From Mrakia gelida (lineage: Eukaryota; Basidiomycota; Tremellomycetes; Cystofilobasidiales; Mrakiaceae): a stretch of 64,000 nt of DNA. The position numbers and the translations under genes were made by a program. The DNA is taken from assembly GCA_024345305.1 (NCBI GenBank), contig BRON01000015.1, forward strand, positions 1-64,000, written 5' to 3'. The first letter of the stretch is position 1, and every line of letters begins with the position of its first letter. The notes under the pieces are model-generated. The model was given only the letters and a program-made list of their open reading frames with translations. It was not told the DNA's origin and did not search any database. This document shows, piece by piece, positions 32,800-43,800 of the stretch.

Positions 32800-33500
32800 C
32801 CTTCCTTTCGGCAGCAAAAGGACACCTCGAAGTTCAACAAGGTAGACTCTCTCGTAGTAGTCTTTTGCAATCTCGTCCCCGGTTGAAGGATTGGTCGTTC
32901 ATCCACCTTTCGTGCTCCCGTTTCGCGCTTCTTCGTCAAGACGAGCTGAAACCGAGTCTGATAGAAAGGATGGAGAGAGCAACACCGCTACGTAACCGTA
33001 TTCATCTTGTCATCCACTTGAATTCGAGACGGCTTAGAACCGCTGAGCTATAAGGAGATGAGTATCAGACCTACTAAACTCGAACATCTTGTACCCTCTC
33101 GGAAACTCTGGTCGCGAGATTTGTTTGGCTCAAACGGGTGGGAAGATATGCAAAGAGACAGATGCTGGTTTAGTAGACGTCCAGAAACATCCGTCGGAAG
33201 GTGAAGTAAATCTGACGCTCGTGGCCCCTTCAGCGAGCTGATTCAGAAAGCGAGACAATCGACGCGTCGAGTCGACTGAGGTTGAGAAAGATCGAAAGAG
33301 CTCGTTGCTGATGGTTCGCCGATCCAGGAAGGATTGGAGAAAAAAGGTATGTTGGGTGTTTCAAGATCAATTTCGCGAGTGAAAAGATGGCTGGTCAGTT
33401 CGGAGCCAAATCGTGACCTCGACGCGCCGCATCTCAACTCTTTTGCTCGCTTCCATGGAGTCCACTCAGCTGGCTTGAGGTCAGTCGATCCCCATGATAC
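32800..33500 (-). repeat. Downstream duplicated element, copy A
   Basis: The reverse complement matches 55860-56545, downstream of the second F-box-like gene. The outer part (33200-33500) is about 70% alike by eye. The inner part (about 32820-33150) is much closer, including GAGTTTAGTAGGTCTGATAC, CTCCTTATAGCTCAGCGG and GGTTTCAGCTCGTCTTGACG. No open frame is conserved. The inner part contains TAGCTCAGCGG, which resembles a pol III A box, but no B box was found. It may be a mobile element or non-coding RNA remnant. The rest of 32461-33522 holds no recognisable gene. Confidence 0.7.
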
Positions 33501-33522
33501 TTCTTCAACGAAGGGGAGGTGA

Positions 33523-35616
33523 CTAGCATGGCCTCAATGGAGACGGCGAAGGCATTCGACTTCGAAACCGCGTAAGCCCTCCTGCGTCCTCTATCCTTCC
33601 CTCGTCCCCCTCTAGGCACCAGTTGATTCTCGGGTTCGAGCCGTCGATGGTGAGTCTCACTCTTCCTCCTCGAGGGAGTTGAGCAACGAGTTGCTTGACC
33701 CTGCCGATGTTGATTTGGATGAGGATTTGCAAGACGACCTCGTAGCCTCCTAGGCGCTCTGACAGGGCGTGGAGGTCGGTGCGAGCGAGAGAGAGGGTTT
33801 GGTAGCATTCGAGGGAGCAGGCGAGGGTGTGTCCGAAGGTTGGGTGGAGGGTGAGGGAGGTGTTGGACAAGGTGAGGGAGGTGAGGTTGGTGAAGAGGGA
33901 AAATTGATGGAGGGTTTTGAGCTGGTACGAACGAACGAACGAACGAAGGAGGGGTTGGGTTGGGATTAGGACGCGACGACGAACGAACGAACGACGCGCG
34001 ACGAAAGGAAAACGAGAGACGAACTCACCCATTTCCTTCCCAAACAACAGTGCACGAGCGACAACCTCTCCATCTTAGCAAGGGCTGGTTCCCTCCTGAG
34101 CGCCTTGATTTGGTCAGGAAGGACGTAGGATCGGGACCTAAGCTCGAGTTCAAAATCCTTGAGTTCGAACTCGTTCTCTCTCCTCCCACCTTCGACCCTC
34201 TCGTACAACCCCCCCACCCTCCCGATCCCCATTCCCTGCCATTCATACCGCATCTCCTCCGACCACTCCTGAGCGTAAGCCACTACCTCTGAGGTCCAGG
34301 AAGGGAGGGAGAGGGAGAGGCGAGTGTTGTTCATCGCGTACGGAAAGGTGCGGGTTGTGGACGGGAAGCCGTCGATCTTGAAGACGAAGTTGGGGAGGTC
34401 CGGTTGAGCTACGAGGATCCTGTTAAGGAGGTGGTGTCCCATGGGAAGCGAGTGGTGTTGGACTGCGAGGACGAGGGTTTCGAGGCCTGGGAGAGCGGTT
34501 CGGGTGAGAGGTCCTTGAGTGCGGTAGGGGTTGGTCTCGTCATCGACGTTGTTGTTGTTGGGGTGTTTGAGTTGGAGTTGGATGGTGAGGGTAGGGATGG
34601 TGACGGAGTAGGAGATGAGCAACTTGACGAAGTTCTCCATCCTCGGGAGGTCGAGCGAGAGGTCTCCTTTTCCGAAAGTTGAGACGAGGGAGTGAAGGAC
34701 GAGAGGACCTGCTACTCGAGGATGAGGAGGACGAGGAACGACGACGTTGTAATCCAAGCCGCTCTTGTTGTTTTCGATGGTGTAGGAACCGATGTCGAGT
34801 GAGACAAGGTTAGCGTGGTCGAGCATGGTTTCGAAGAGGGAGTTGGAGAGGAGGAAGAAAGGGAGCGAGAGGTGGACGAGGGACGCGAATCCAGAGACGA
34901 TGGAGACGAGGTGAAGTCGGTATCGAACTGGGAGCGAGGTCTTGCAGGCCAAGTCATGGGGGACTTCTCTATGGATTCAAAAGGATTGAAAGAGGGAAGA
35001 GTCAGTTATACGAGGAACTAGATGGAGAGTGAGAGGGACGGGCTGAGAGCGAGCGACTGACCTGACGAACGAAGCCGACTTGACGAAACCAGCAGCCTCG
35101 GAGGAAGCGAGAGCGAGGAGGGTGTTGAGCTTCGAGTCTCTCTTGGTGTTAGGGAACATGAAGGCGATGTCCTTGACCAGGCTTCGGCGGGCGATCTGGA
35201 GAAGACGGATACGCTGGTCAGCTTTCTATGCAACGAGAGGGAAGGAGAGAAGAGGCGACGAAAAACGAACCCTTCGAAGACGAGCGCAAACACGAGTGAG
35301 CATGAGCAGCAGCTCCCTCTTCTCCTCCTCCGTCCCCTCGTCGATGATCAGATCGATGACCTCGTTGGGCAAGCTGAGGATACCGAAGGCGTTGTTATTC
35401 ACCTTGGCCTAAAAGTCAACCCCAACGAAAGGAGAAGGAGTCGGCAAGACGAAACGAAATGAAGGGAAGGAAGGGAAGCTCGAAGCTCACAACAACCTTC
35501 CTCTTCTTCTTCTTCTGCTGTCCTCCAAGTACCAGACTCTTCTCGACTGATCCTTCCACTTGAGTACGAACGAGGACGAGGAACAGTGCATGCGTAGGCT
35601 GTTTGAGGGGGGACAT
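33523..35616 (-). CDS. F-box-like/LRR-type protein, copy A
   Basis: Five exons on the minus strand (35616-35491, 35408-35271, 35195-35062, 34968-34029, 33921-33523). Exon 2 encodes LSLPNEVIDLIIDEG and a helix with LLLMLTRVCARLRR, the pattern of a fungal F-box: a Leu-Pro pair, then hydrophobic residues. The remainder is leucine-rich with weak LRR-like periodicity (FASLVHLSLPFFLLSNSLF, NLTSLTLSNTSLTL). F-box proteins usually recruit substrates to SCF ubiquitin ligases through Skp1; the substrate here is unknown. Exons 4 and 5 share a nearly identical block with the inverted gene at 52811-54647, while exon 3 and the C-terminus are diverged. The first exon (start MSPLKQPTHA) and the C-terminal end after RVRLT are the least certain parts. 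Confidence 0.7.
33773..34985 (-). repeat. Nearly identical inverted tract, copy A (partner 53135-54356)
   Basis: About 1.2 kb is almost base-for-base identical to 53135-54356 in inverted orientation, including an intron with a GTTC microsatellite. The only difference I noticed is one base in the codon that changes FDTDF to FDIDF. Outside the tract similarity drops abruptly: at the 3' end after CACGCCCT, and at the 5' end just before CCTTTTGAATCCATAGAG in an intron. Confidence 0.88.
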
Positions 35617-36037
35617 GGTGGGTGGGTGGTGGGTGCAAGGAAGAACGCGAGAGGGGTCGGTTGAAAGATGGCGAGTCGAAATGGAGGTCGGCTTCGTTCG
35701 GCTGCAGAAATTCACTGCAAGTGTAGGTGATGTGAAGCTTGACGGCTGAGGAGCGACCTGACGAGCTCGCAAACAATAAGTGAGATCAGCGAGGGTTGAT
35801 TACATGAGCAAGCGAGGTGTTGAAAGGTCCGACGCGTCTTGCTCCTCGCTTCCGTCGAGAGAAAACAAATCGTAACATCCAAGGGGCATAAAAGGAGAAG
35901 TGAGTGGTAGAGAACGCAAAAGCAGAGAGAAAGAAAATAAAGAAAGAGAGAGCCAACTAAACGAGAACGCAAAACGGAGACGGACGAGTCGAGAGCTCAA
36001 CCCACGCGTCGTCCCTCCCTCCTCTTCCTCCGCTTAC
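35617..36037. other. Intergenic region between F-box-like A and GLC8
   Basis: This 0.42-kb spacer holds the promoter of the F-box-like gene and the 3' end of the inhibitor-2 gene (both minus strand). It contains one GACGCGTC palindrome at about 35831. Nothing else is identified. Confidence 0.5.
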
Positions 36038-37463
36038 TCAAAACCCATTCAGCCTCCTCTCCCTCTGCCCTTCCTCTCCCCCATTCTCCTCAAACCCAAG
36101 CGCCCCACCCACCGTCTCCGGGATCTCTCTCTCCTCTTCCTCGTTCTCCACCCCGTCCATCCCATTCTCTCCCCCTGCAGCCTCGCCCTCCTCCGCTTCA
36201 GCCTCAGCATCCTCCTGAGCCAAAAGCGCCTGAGCCCTCTTCATCGCCTCCCCTTCGTTCGAGTAATGTCTCCCTCTCGCTTTAACGAAAGCGCGATGCT
36301 TCTCCTCCTGCTCAGGCGTCATCTCCTCGTCGTCCTCGTCGACTTCTCCTCCGTTGGACGACCCGGCTGTGGAGCGAACGATGGAGGGACGGGAGTTGGG
36401 GTCTGAAGGGTCCGAAGGAGGGAGGGAGAAGGAGGTTGAGCGGGAGGAGGGGAGGGAGGGAGCTGTCCCGTTGACGTGACCGTTGTGGGAGGAGGAGCGA
36501 GGGGAGGAGGAGGTGGACATGTGGGAGGGGAAGTCGGACAGGTCGGGGAGGGTGGGGATGGAAGGTCCGGAGCCGTTGACGTGGGCTAGGTCGAAGCCGG
36601 GGACGTCTGGGAGTAAACGATGAGGCGAGACGTCAGGAAGGAGGGAGGGAGGGGAAGAGCTCGTGTGAGGAAGGAGCTCGCTCAAACGAGATCGACGAAG
36701 GGCACTGACCACTCAAAACGAGATCGTTCTCAGCATCGTAGCGAACGTAGGGAGTCTTGGGTTCCAGGATCTTCCTACAAACACAGAACACGCAAAGCAA
36801 AGCGAAAATCTGTCAGCTCAGCCCAAGCTCGTCGCCTCCTTTGAGAGCTCCATCCGGGAAGATGCCGGAAGGAGGAGTCAAGCTCAACTCCAACTCAACT
36901 CACATCGTCGAATCCTTCTGAGCTTCCGTTTCAGCGATGTTGGCTTCGTCCCAGTTGATACTACAAGTGTAAATAATGACGAGAAGGATTGGAAAGTCAG
37001 ACTCCGAACGGGCGAGACGAGAGACAGGCGGACGAAAGCGGAGGAGAGGTCATGGACAGCTCGTCCTTCCTCTTCTCCTCCTCGTCGCATCCAACGAGCG
37101 TCCATATCTCAAGCAAAGGGAGAGAATGGAGAGAGAAGCGAGAGTACTCACTGTCCAGCTTCGTTAGGAGTCATGGTCGCATCGCCTCCTCCCGATGTCT
37201 GAGCTTCTCCTCCTCCCCCTGCTGAGACGATCTGATCCACTCCGTTCGCAGGACTAGGGACGTTCTTCAGGATCCCTTTAGCTGGAGATTCGAGAGCGAT
37301 AGTGAGCAGATGAGACAGGTGAGCTTCCTGCGTGGAGGATGCAGGGCAAGGAAAGAGAAAGAAGGAAGGGAAGGGACTCACGCTTGACGGGAGGGAGATC
37401 GCTTCGGGAAGGTCCTTCGTCCAGAGGGATAAGAGCAGGAGCGTAAGAGCTGTCGTTTTCCAT
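36038..37463 (-). CDS. GLC8: Protein phosphatase 1 inhibitor-2 homologue (Glc8-type)
   Basis: Small, mostly disordered regulator that binds PP1 catalytic subunits. The hallmark motifs of inhibitor-2 occur in order: KGILKN (the SILK-type PP1-docking motif), WDEANIAETE, KILEPKTPYVRYD with the conserved regulatory Thr-Pro, and FVKARGRHYSNEGEAMKRAQ, equivalent to the HYNEG helix that covers the PP1 active site. An acidic C-terminus ends at 36038. The start codon (MENDSSYAP) is at 37461-37463. Five or six exons are present. A Ser/Pro-rich insert separates the PP1-binding motifs, making the protein longer than the yeast one. Confidence 0.9.
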
Positions 37464-37811
37464 CGCGTAGATAAGGCTAAGAGTGAGAAGAAGGGCTAAA
37501 GAGAGTGGTCTGGTTTGTTGGATCGTGGTGGGTGGGAGAGGAGAGAAGGAAGGAGCCAGGGGAAGGAAGGAGGAAGGGCGGAGGGGAAAGGGTTCAAGCT
37601 CGCGTGGGGAGAGTCGAAACGTCATCCTTCCCTCGCTTGTTTGTTGTTGTTTCGCGGTTGCTGTGCTTTGGCAGCACAGGGTCGAGGCATCAAAAGTCAT
37701 GAGAGAAAACGTAAAAATCGTAAAGAAGCTAAAACAAAGAAGAAGAAACGAAACGCGTCGCAGTCGTTGGTCGTCGTCGTCGTCAAGACGAACGCTGATC
37801 CCCCATCTAGT
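37464..37811. other. Intergenic region between GLC8 and the UNC80-like gene
   Basis: A short 0.35-kb spacer holding the GLC8 promoter and the 3' end of the UNC80-like gene. No element is recognised. Confidence 0.5.
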
Positions 37812-40800
37812 CTACCATCCTCCTGAGCCAGCTCCTCCTGCTTCAAACACTTTCGAAAACTCCCCTCCAAAGATCCAAGCCTTCGATTCCTCCACGATCC
37901 TCGCCAGCGCGTCCACCTGGCTGACCTCCCTTCGCCTGTCCTCCGCGTCGTGGTCGTCCTCCTCGTCCTCCGACGACGCGATTCCAAACGCCTCTTCGAC
38001 GGCTCGGATTGCTCGGATGGTGAGATCCACGAGGATTGGAGAGGAGACGACGAGACCTTTGGCTGCTGAGGCGTGGGAGAGGAGGATGGTTGAAGGTGTT
38101 GAGGAGGAGGGAATCGTTGAGGGGGTGGGTTGGTTGGAGGGCGAAGGGAGATGTCGGATCTGAGGGTGCTGGTCGACGAAGGAGGATCGATCGAACCTTC
38201 CATCGAGGGAGAGTCGAGAGGCCGAGTGTCGAGAGGAGAGTTCGTCCAGTTTGATGGTCCAGCTCGCTCGACTTGACGAACTGACTTCTCGACCGCGTCC
38301 CCCTCCATGCTCTTCCTCGGCTGATCCTCTCCTTCGAGGTGTTCCTTCTGGATCCCGGTTGACGATGAGAAGACTCTCGTGCTTGGTGTCCCGAGCGAAG
38401 TTCGAGGAGAGTCGCCTCGCTCCTCCCATCGACGTTCGAGTCGCCGTCGAGCTCGCAAGACTTCGACTCCCACCTTCGTGTCCTCCTCCAGCTTCGACGG
38501 CTTCCAACTGTCGAAGCATCTTCGTCCTGATCCATGGTCGAAGAAGGAGGAAAAGCGGTGTCGAGAAGCTGACGAGCAACTGAAGAAGCGACCACATCGA
38601 CGCGTCGAGGATGGAGGGCGAGGTTCGCCTCGTCAAAGTCGAAGCTTGGAGGGAGGCTCGAGGGGTGGACGAGCCTGCGAAGGAGTAGGAGGTGTCGCTG
38701 AATCCTGAGACGGGTCGATCGTGGAATCGAGCTTGAGGAGTGGGAGATCCACCTCTCGACGAGGTGGCAGAGGTTTCGTGTTCGATCCAGGATCGACGAC
38801 GACCACCACCGAGGAGGAAACGTCCATCTCCTGAATCCAAGAGCGTCTTGAGGAAGCCGGCGAGGGTGTTCCAGATCCCGATGTGCCTGCTGAGGTCGTC
38901 GGAAGCCTTGACGATGATGACCTTGACGACTTCGAGAGCGAGGACGACGGTGGCCGCTGCTGATCTCTCATCCGACGCGATGGAGGATCCTCCCAACGAC
39001 GACTCGTCCGAGCGGTGTCGACCTCGAGGTTCGGGGGAAGAGGAGGGCTTGGAGAGTACGTTGCGGGCCGGAGAAGGGGTTGGCGAGGGTGATCTTCCTC
39101 GAGGACGAATCCTTTCCTTCGTTCCACCGGGCGACGACGAGGTGCAGGATTTGAGAGCGTAGTCGAGGAGTTGGAGGTAGGCTCTCGAATGAGATCCTTG
39201 GATCTCCTGACGAGCTCGAGGGTGTTCTCCGTCGATCTCCGTCGTGGTCTTCAGTGCGAGAGCGAGGGGAAGGACGACTCCTGCGAGGAAAGCTGGGGTC
39301 GGCGGCTCGCGAGCGAGGTTGGAGAGGACGTCCGTCGAGGAAAGGAAGGCTGAGCGAGCGAGGAGGTTGACCGTTGCCGTTCGGATTGGGAGGGAGAAGA
39401 TGGATCCTTCGGCTGAGGCCATCGAGCAGGTTTGGAGGGAGGGAAGGATGAAATCGTCGACGACCATTTTGGCGAAGGAGGGTTCCGAGCGAAGGTGAGG
39501 ATGAAGGAGGAGAGCTCCGATGGCGTCGAGGACTCCCGAGAAATCAACAAGATCTGCGTAGCCTCGGACGAGGGTTGCTAGATCTCGGAGGTAGGACATC
39601 GCCTCCTTGAGGGAGGGAGCGTCTCCGTCGAGGAGAGTTGTCCGAGTAAACTCCCTGAGGAAGGCAGCGGCGGGTTCTGAGGAAAGAAGGGGAGCAAAGT
39701 TGCGTCAGTCTGAAACTTTGTTGCGTTCGATACGAGCCTCGAGGAAGAAAGACTCACCAGCAGCTGCACTTCCCGACTCTCTCAGCAGCCCCGGAACCAT
39801 CTCGAGCGTCCTTCGAAGCCCTGCTCCCGACAACCGACCTCCTCCAGCGGCGAAAGACTGAACGAGGAGAAGGTAATCTCGTCTCATCGAAAGCCAGTCC
39901 ACCTTCCTCGACTGTCCAGGAAGGAGCGAGTAGTCGAGCTCGTTCCAACTGACGACTGCAGCCTTCGAAGACGCGCCTTCCGGTCCCTTCGCGGCGTTCT
40001 TGACGAAGACCTGTCCGAGAGCTTCGACACCCTCTCGAAGAATATCTCCAGCTGATCCTCCCGCTCCAACGAAGTCGACGGCGAGGTTTCGGAGTACGCG
40101 AAGGAAGGATTCCGCCCGAGACGACGAAGGGTCGTGAGCGATGACCGTAAGGAAGACTGATGGAAAAAGAAAGAGGTTCGGTCAGTCGAACGTCGCGACG
40201 AGATAGAAAAAGACATGCTGGCTCACGTTTAACGACGTCTCCCAAAGGGAAGGTCTTCTCCTCCCACTTGTTCGAAACGACCTCCTTGATCTCCTCCTCC
40301 GTTCGAGATCCGTTTCGAAGATCCGAGAGGATGATTTCGGGGGCATCGTTGACGAGGGAGATCTGAGAGGGATACAAAAGAGTCAGAATCGAGAAGACAG
40401 TGTCAAAAAGCAAGGAGACGGACTCACGAGGGCTTCTCTCTCGTTGTCGTGGTTGAGTCCTCGAATTCCTACCGAACGACCTGCCGTCTCCGATTCGTCT
40501 TGACTGAGGGAAGAGAGCAGCTCGAAGAGGTTGCGAGAGATCCACCGACGATGAGAGTCTTCCGTGACCTCGTTGTGAAGGAGTACAGCAGAGATGGAAG
40601 CCTGAAGATCGAAACGAAGAAGGTCAGTTCCTAGAATCGCGAAGTCGAAGACTCGGGTCACTCACGATCGACTGGAAGACCATCGACTCGACATGAACGT
40701 TGAAGAGCCTTCGGAAGGCGTACTCGATAGCCTCGCGGATGGCAGGAATTGACTCGGCTTGGGAGTAGGCGAGGAAGATGGGAGGAAGGATGAGAGCGAA

Positions 40801-43800
40801 GGCGGAGGCCGAGTTGAAGAGTCGACGGAATCTGAGAGCGTGAACGAGAGATGATCAGTTTCGACACACATAGAGGCAGGTATGATCTCTGCTCACCTGG
40901 TTGAAGCGGTCATGTAGACTGGAGATAAAACAAGGAAAGTCAGCGAGGGCGAGAGCGAATTCCGAACTCGACGCGTCGAGCTTACTTTGGAGAGCGTGTC
41001 CGATGATGATGGGATCGTCCCAGTGAGCTGAGAGGATCCTACAGACAAGAGAGATACAAGGCAAGGTCAGCTATGTCTCAAGACAGGCTCGGAAGTGGGA
41101 ACGGAGGGCTCACTCGTTCACTCCCTCGAGACTGTGAGCGAGCTCGACTCGATCTCCGTAGTTTCGATTGAGCGAGAGGACGACTTGATGTACGACGAGC
41201 AGCCAGCTCCTGGAGAGAAGCCTCGATGCAGCTCTAAGGTCTCGAGCTGCCGAATTCGAGGTGATCGTCTGACTGATCCACGACTTCTCTCCGTCCGACG
41301 AAGACTGCTTCTCTGGGATGTACGTCCGAGACGACCGACTGTTCCCTCGAAGGACTCGAGGAAGGAGGAACGAAGAGATGACCTTCTTGATGGCGTAGGC
41401 TGTGGACAAGAATGAGAGAAGATGAGACCCGGTCAGTCGAGGCGGACACGAAGAAACGAAAGAGCGAAGCGACTCACCTTCTTTCCGATCTCGACGAAGG
41501 ATCGAGAGCAGCAGCATGTTCTGAGAGGTGCGGATGGCCACCATCTCGTGAAGACCCGTCGAGGATCCGTGGTCGTCGACGAATGCGAGCTGTCGGGGGA
41601 ACATGGGAAGACGAGGAGCGGTTTCGTCGACTTGAGAAAAAACCCGTCAGTTCAGAGTTCGTCCTCTCGGACGTTGAGCGGGGTACTACTCACACCAGAA
41701 AGCTCCAGTGGGTAAGCAAAGGAGATCCGCCTTGTTCCTTCGAAGCTCCCTGCTCGATAGCTCGGTGACTTGAGGACTGAGGTCGGCCATCAGGGGAAGA
41801 ACGAGACTGTACGTCTCGAGCGACTTCGCGTCTCCGATCTTGGCGAGTGACTTCAGCAAGCCTGCGAGGTGATTGAAGACGAAGTGGGAGAAGGCTGGAG
41901 GGAGGTCATGCTGAGTCGAGAGGAGGTTTCGAAGACTCGAGAGGATCTGAGGGACGTCGACCCCTTCGACGCCGAGTCGACCGAGGAGAGGGCGAGCGAT
42001 GAGCGACGCGTCTTCTCGGCCGATGGTGAGGAGAGTCTCTCGACCGGCTGCAGCGAGAGATCCATCTGGATCGTGGATGACATTGGAGAGTTGTCGACCG
42101 AGAGCGGTGATGAAGAGGGAGGAGAAGACGGGGGGTTGGGTGCTGGCGTCCTGAGTTGCTGAACGACGACGAGCGAGGGATCCTTTGGGACGCTCTGGTA
42201 GGATGGTCTTTGCTGGTGATGGGGGAGCGGCATCCGAGCTGGTTTCGAGAAGGTCGCTCGAGAGAAGAGATACGGGAGTCCTTTCCCCTGAGACGTAGAA
42301 CGAGACGTGTTCGAGTGAGCAACGATCTCGAAAACAAGCTGAAGAGCAGAAATGAGCTTACAGTCTGACCGCGAGCTCTCCTCTTTATGATCCGTGTCCC
42401 ATCCGAGAGTCATGAGGCGCGACCGAACCGAGAAGGGGAGGCTGAACAACACGGGGGAAAAGGTCAGCGTCGAGGGAGCGAGCAAGTCCACGCGAATCGC
42501 TCTCGAAACTCACCTTCCACCGAAACGCAGGTAAGTAGCATCTTGAGCGGCGACCGGAAGATACTTGGCGAGACCGACGTCCGTGGGAATGAAGGCGATA
42601 ACGTCCTTGGTGTTCTTAAACGGCCGACGACGCTGTCGATCTTGGATGAAGGGCTGGGAGAGAACTCGAGACCTCCAGCTGAAGATAGTCGAGAGTCGAG
42701 AGAGCATGGCTAACTTGTCCTTGGAGTCGAGACTGAAGGAGAGAAAGGACGACGGTGGTTAGTCGACGCTTTTCCTCGGGCACCGTGGTCGAGAAGAAGG
42801 GAAGCGAAGACGAACCTCTCCGTTTCCGACGCAATCACAGCAAGCAGTGACGAGGGTGTCTTCTCAGCGGCGAGAGAGAGCAAGAAAACGGCCTGGAGGA
42901 TAAGGGGGAATTCAGTCAGCTTGTCGCTCCTTCGACGCAGGGGAAACGAAGACTCACTGGTCCCAACGAGCTCCAATCTCCACCGAGATGATGTTGGTAG
43001 ATTATGGGACCGAGCGACGAAAGATCCTGCATCGACAGAAGCGAGTTGACGGCGACGAGAAGCAGCATTACCGGCTGCGAGACTTCCTCTCGAGCGGTCG
43101 GTTCCAGGACCATCGAGCTCGACGTCGCGGATCGTTTCGGTTGAGGGCGAGCCGAGGTCGGTCGCGCAGAGGTCGGGGAGATGAGATCGAGAAGAGTTGA
43201 GGTTTCCTGGAGGGGAGAGGAGGAAAGGCATATGGGTCAGTCGATGGAGACGAAGGACGAGACACCAAATGAAAACATCGCACTGACCCTCTTCGCCGAC
43301 TTCGCTTGGGCAGAAACTCCAGCCACCTTCGGCTCGAACACGCTCCTCACTCGATGCAGCGACACCGCCAACTCTCCAAACGCCATCTCGTCGACCTCTA
43401 AGAACTCCGTTGACACTGGAGGTGCTGGTTCGAGGAAAGGGTTGTTGTTCGCCGACGGAGAGAAAGGAAGAGGAGCTGGACGAGCGATGGATCCGACGTG
43501 AGCTTCGAGACCCCAAGCGACGACGCGAGAGATCCAAGGAGCTCTCCGAAGGGACTGGGTGAGAGATCGGATCTCGAAGAGGAGGGTGGCGAGGAGGGAT
43601 CGATGGGAGAAGGGGAGGAGGGAGGTTCGTTCTCGAGATTCGATGAGGACGGCGATTCGAGCTTCCAGGGATTCGAAGAACCGGGAACGGGCTACGGCTT
43701 CGTTCTCGTCCTAGTAGAGGCGGTCCAATGGAAGAAGTAAAAGGTCAGCTGGGCACCAAAAGCGACGCGTAGAGAGAAATCAAACTCACCAATCCCTGCT

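Noticed and set aside
34404..34682. Open frame antisense to the F-box-like gene, repeated identically at 53437-53715.
   Set aside because: It is preserved only because it lies inside the nearly identical tract; it is a shadow of the coding strand.
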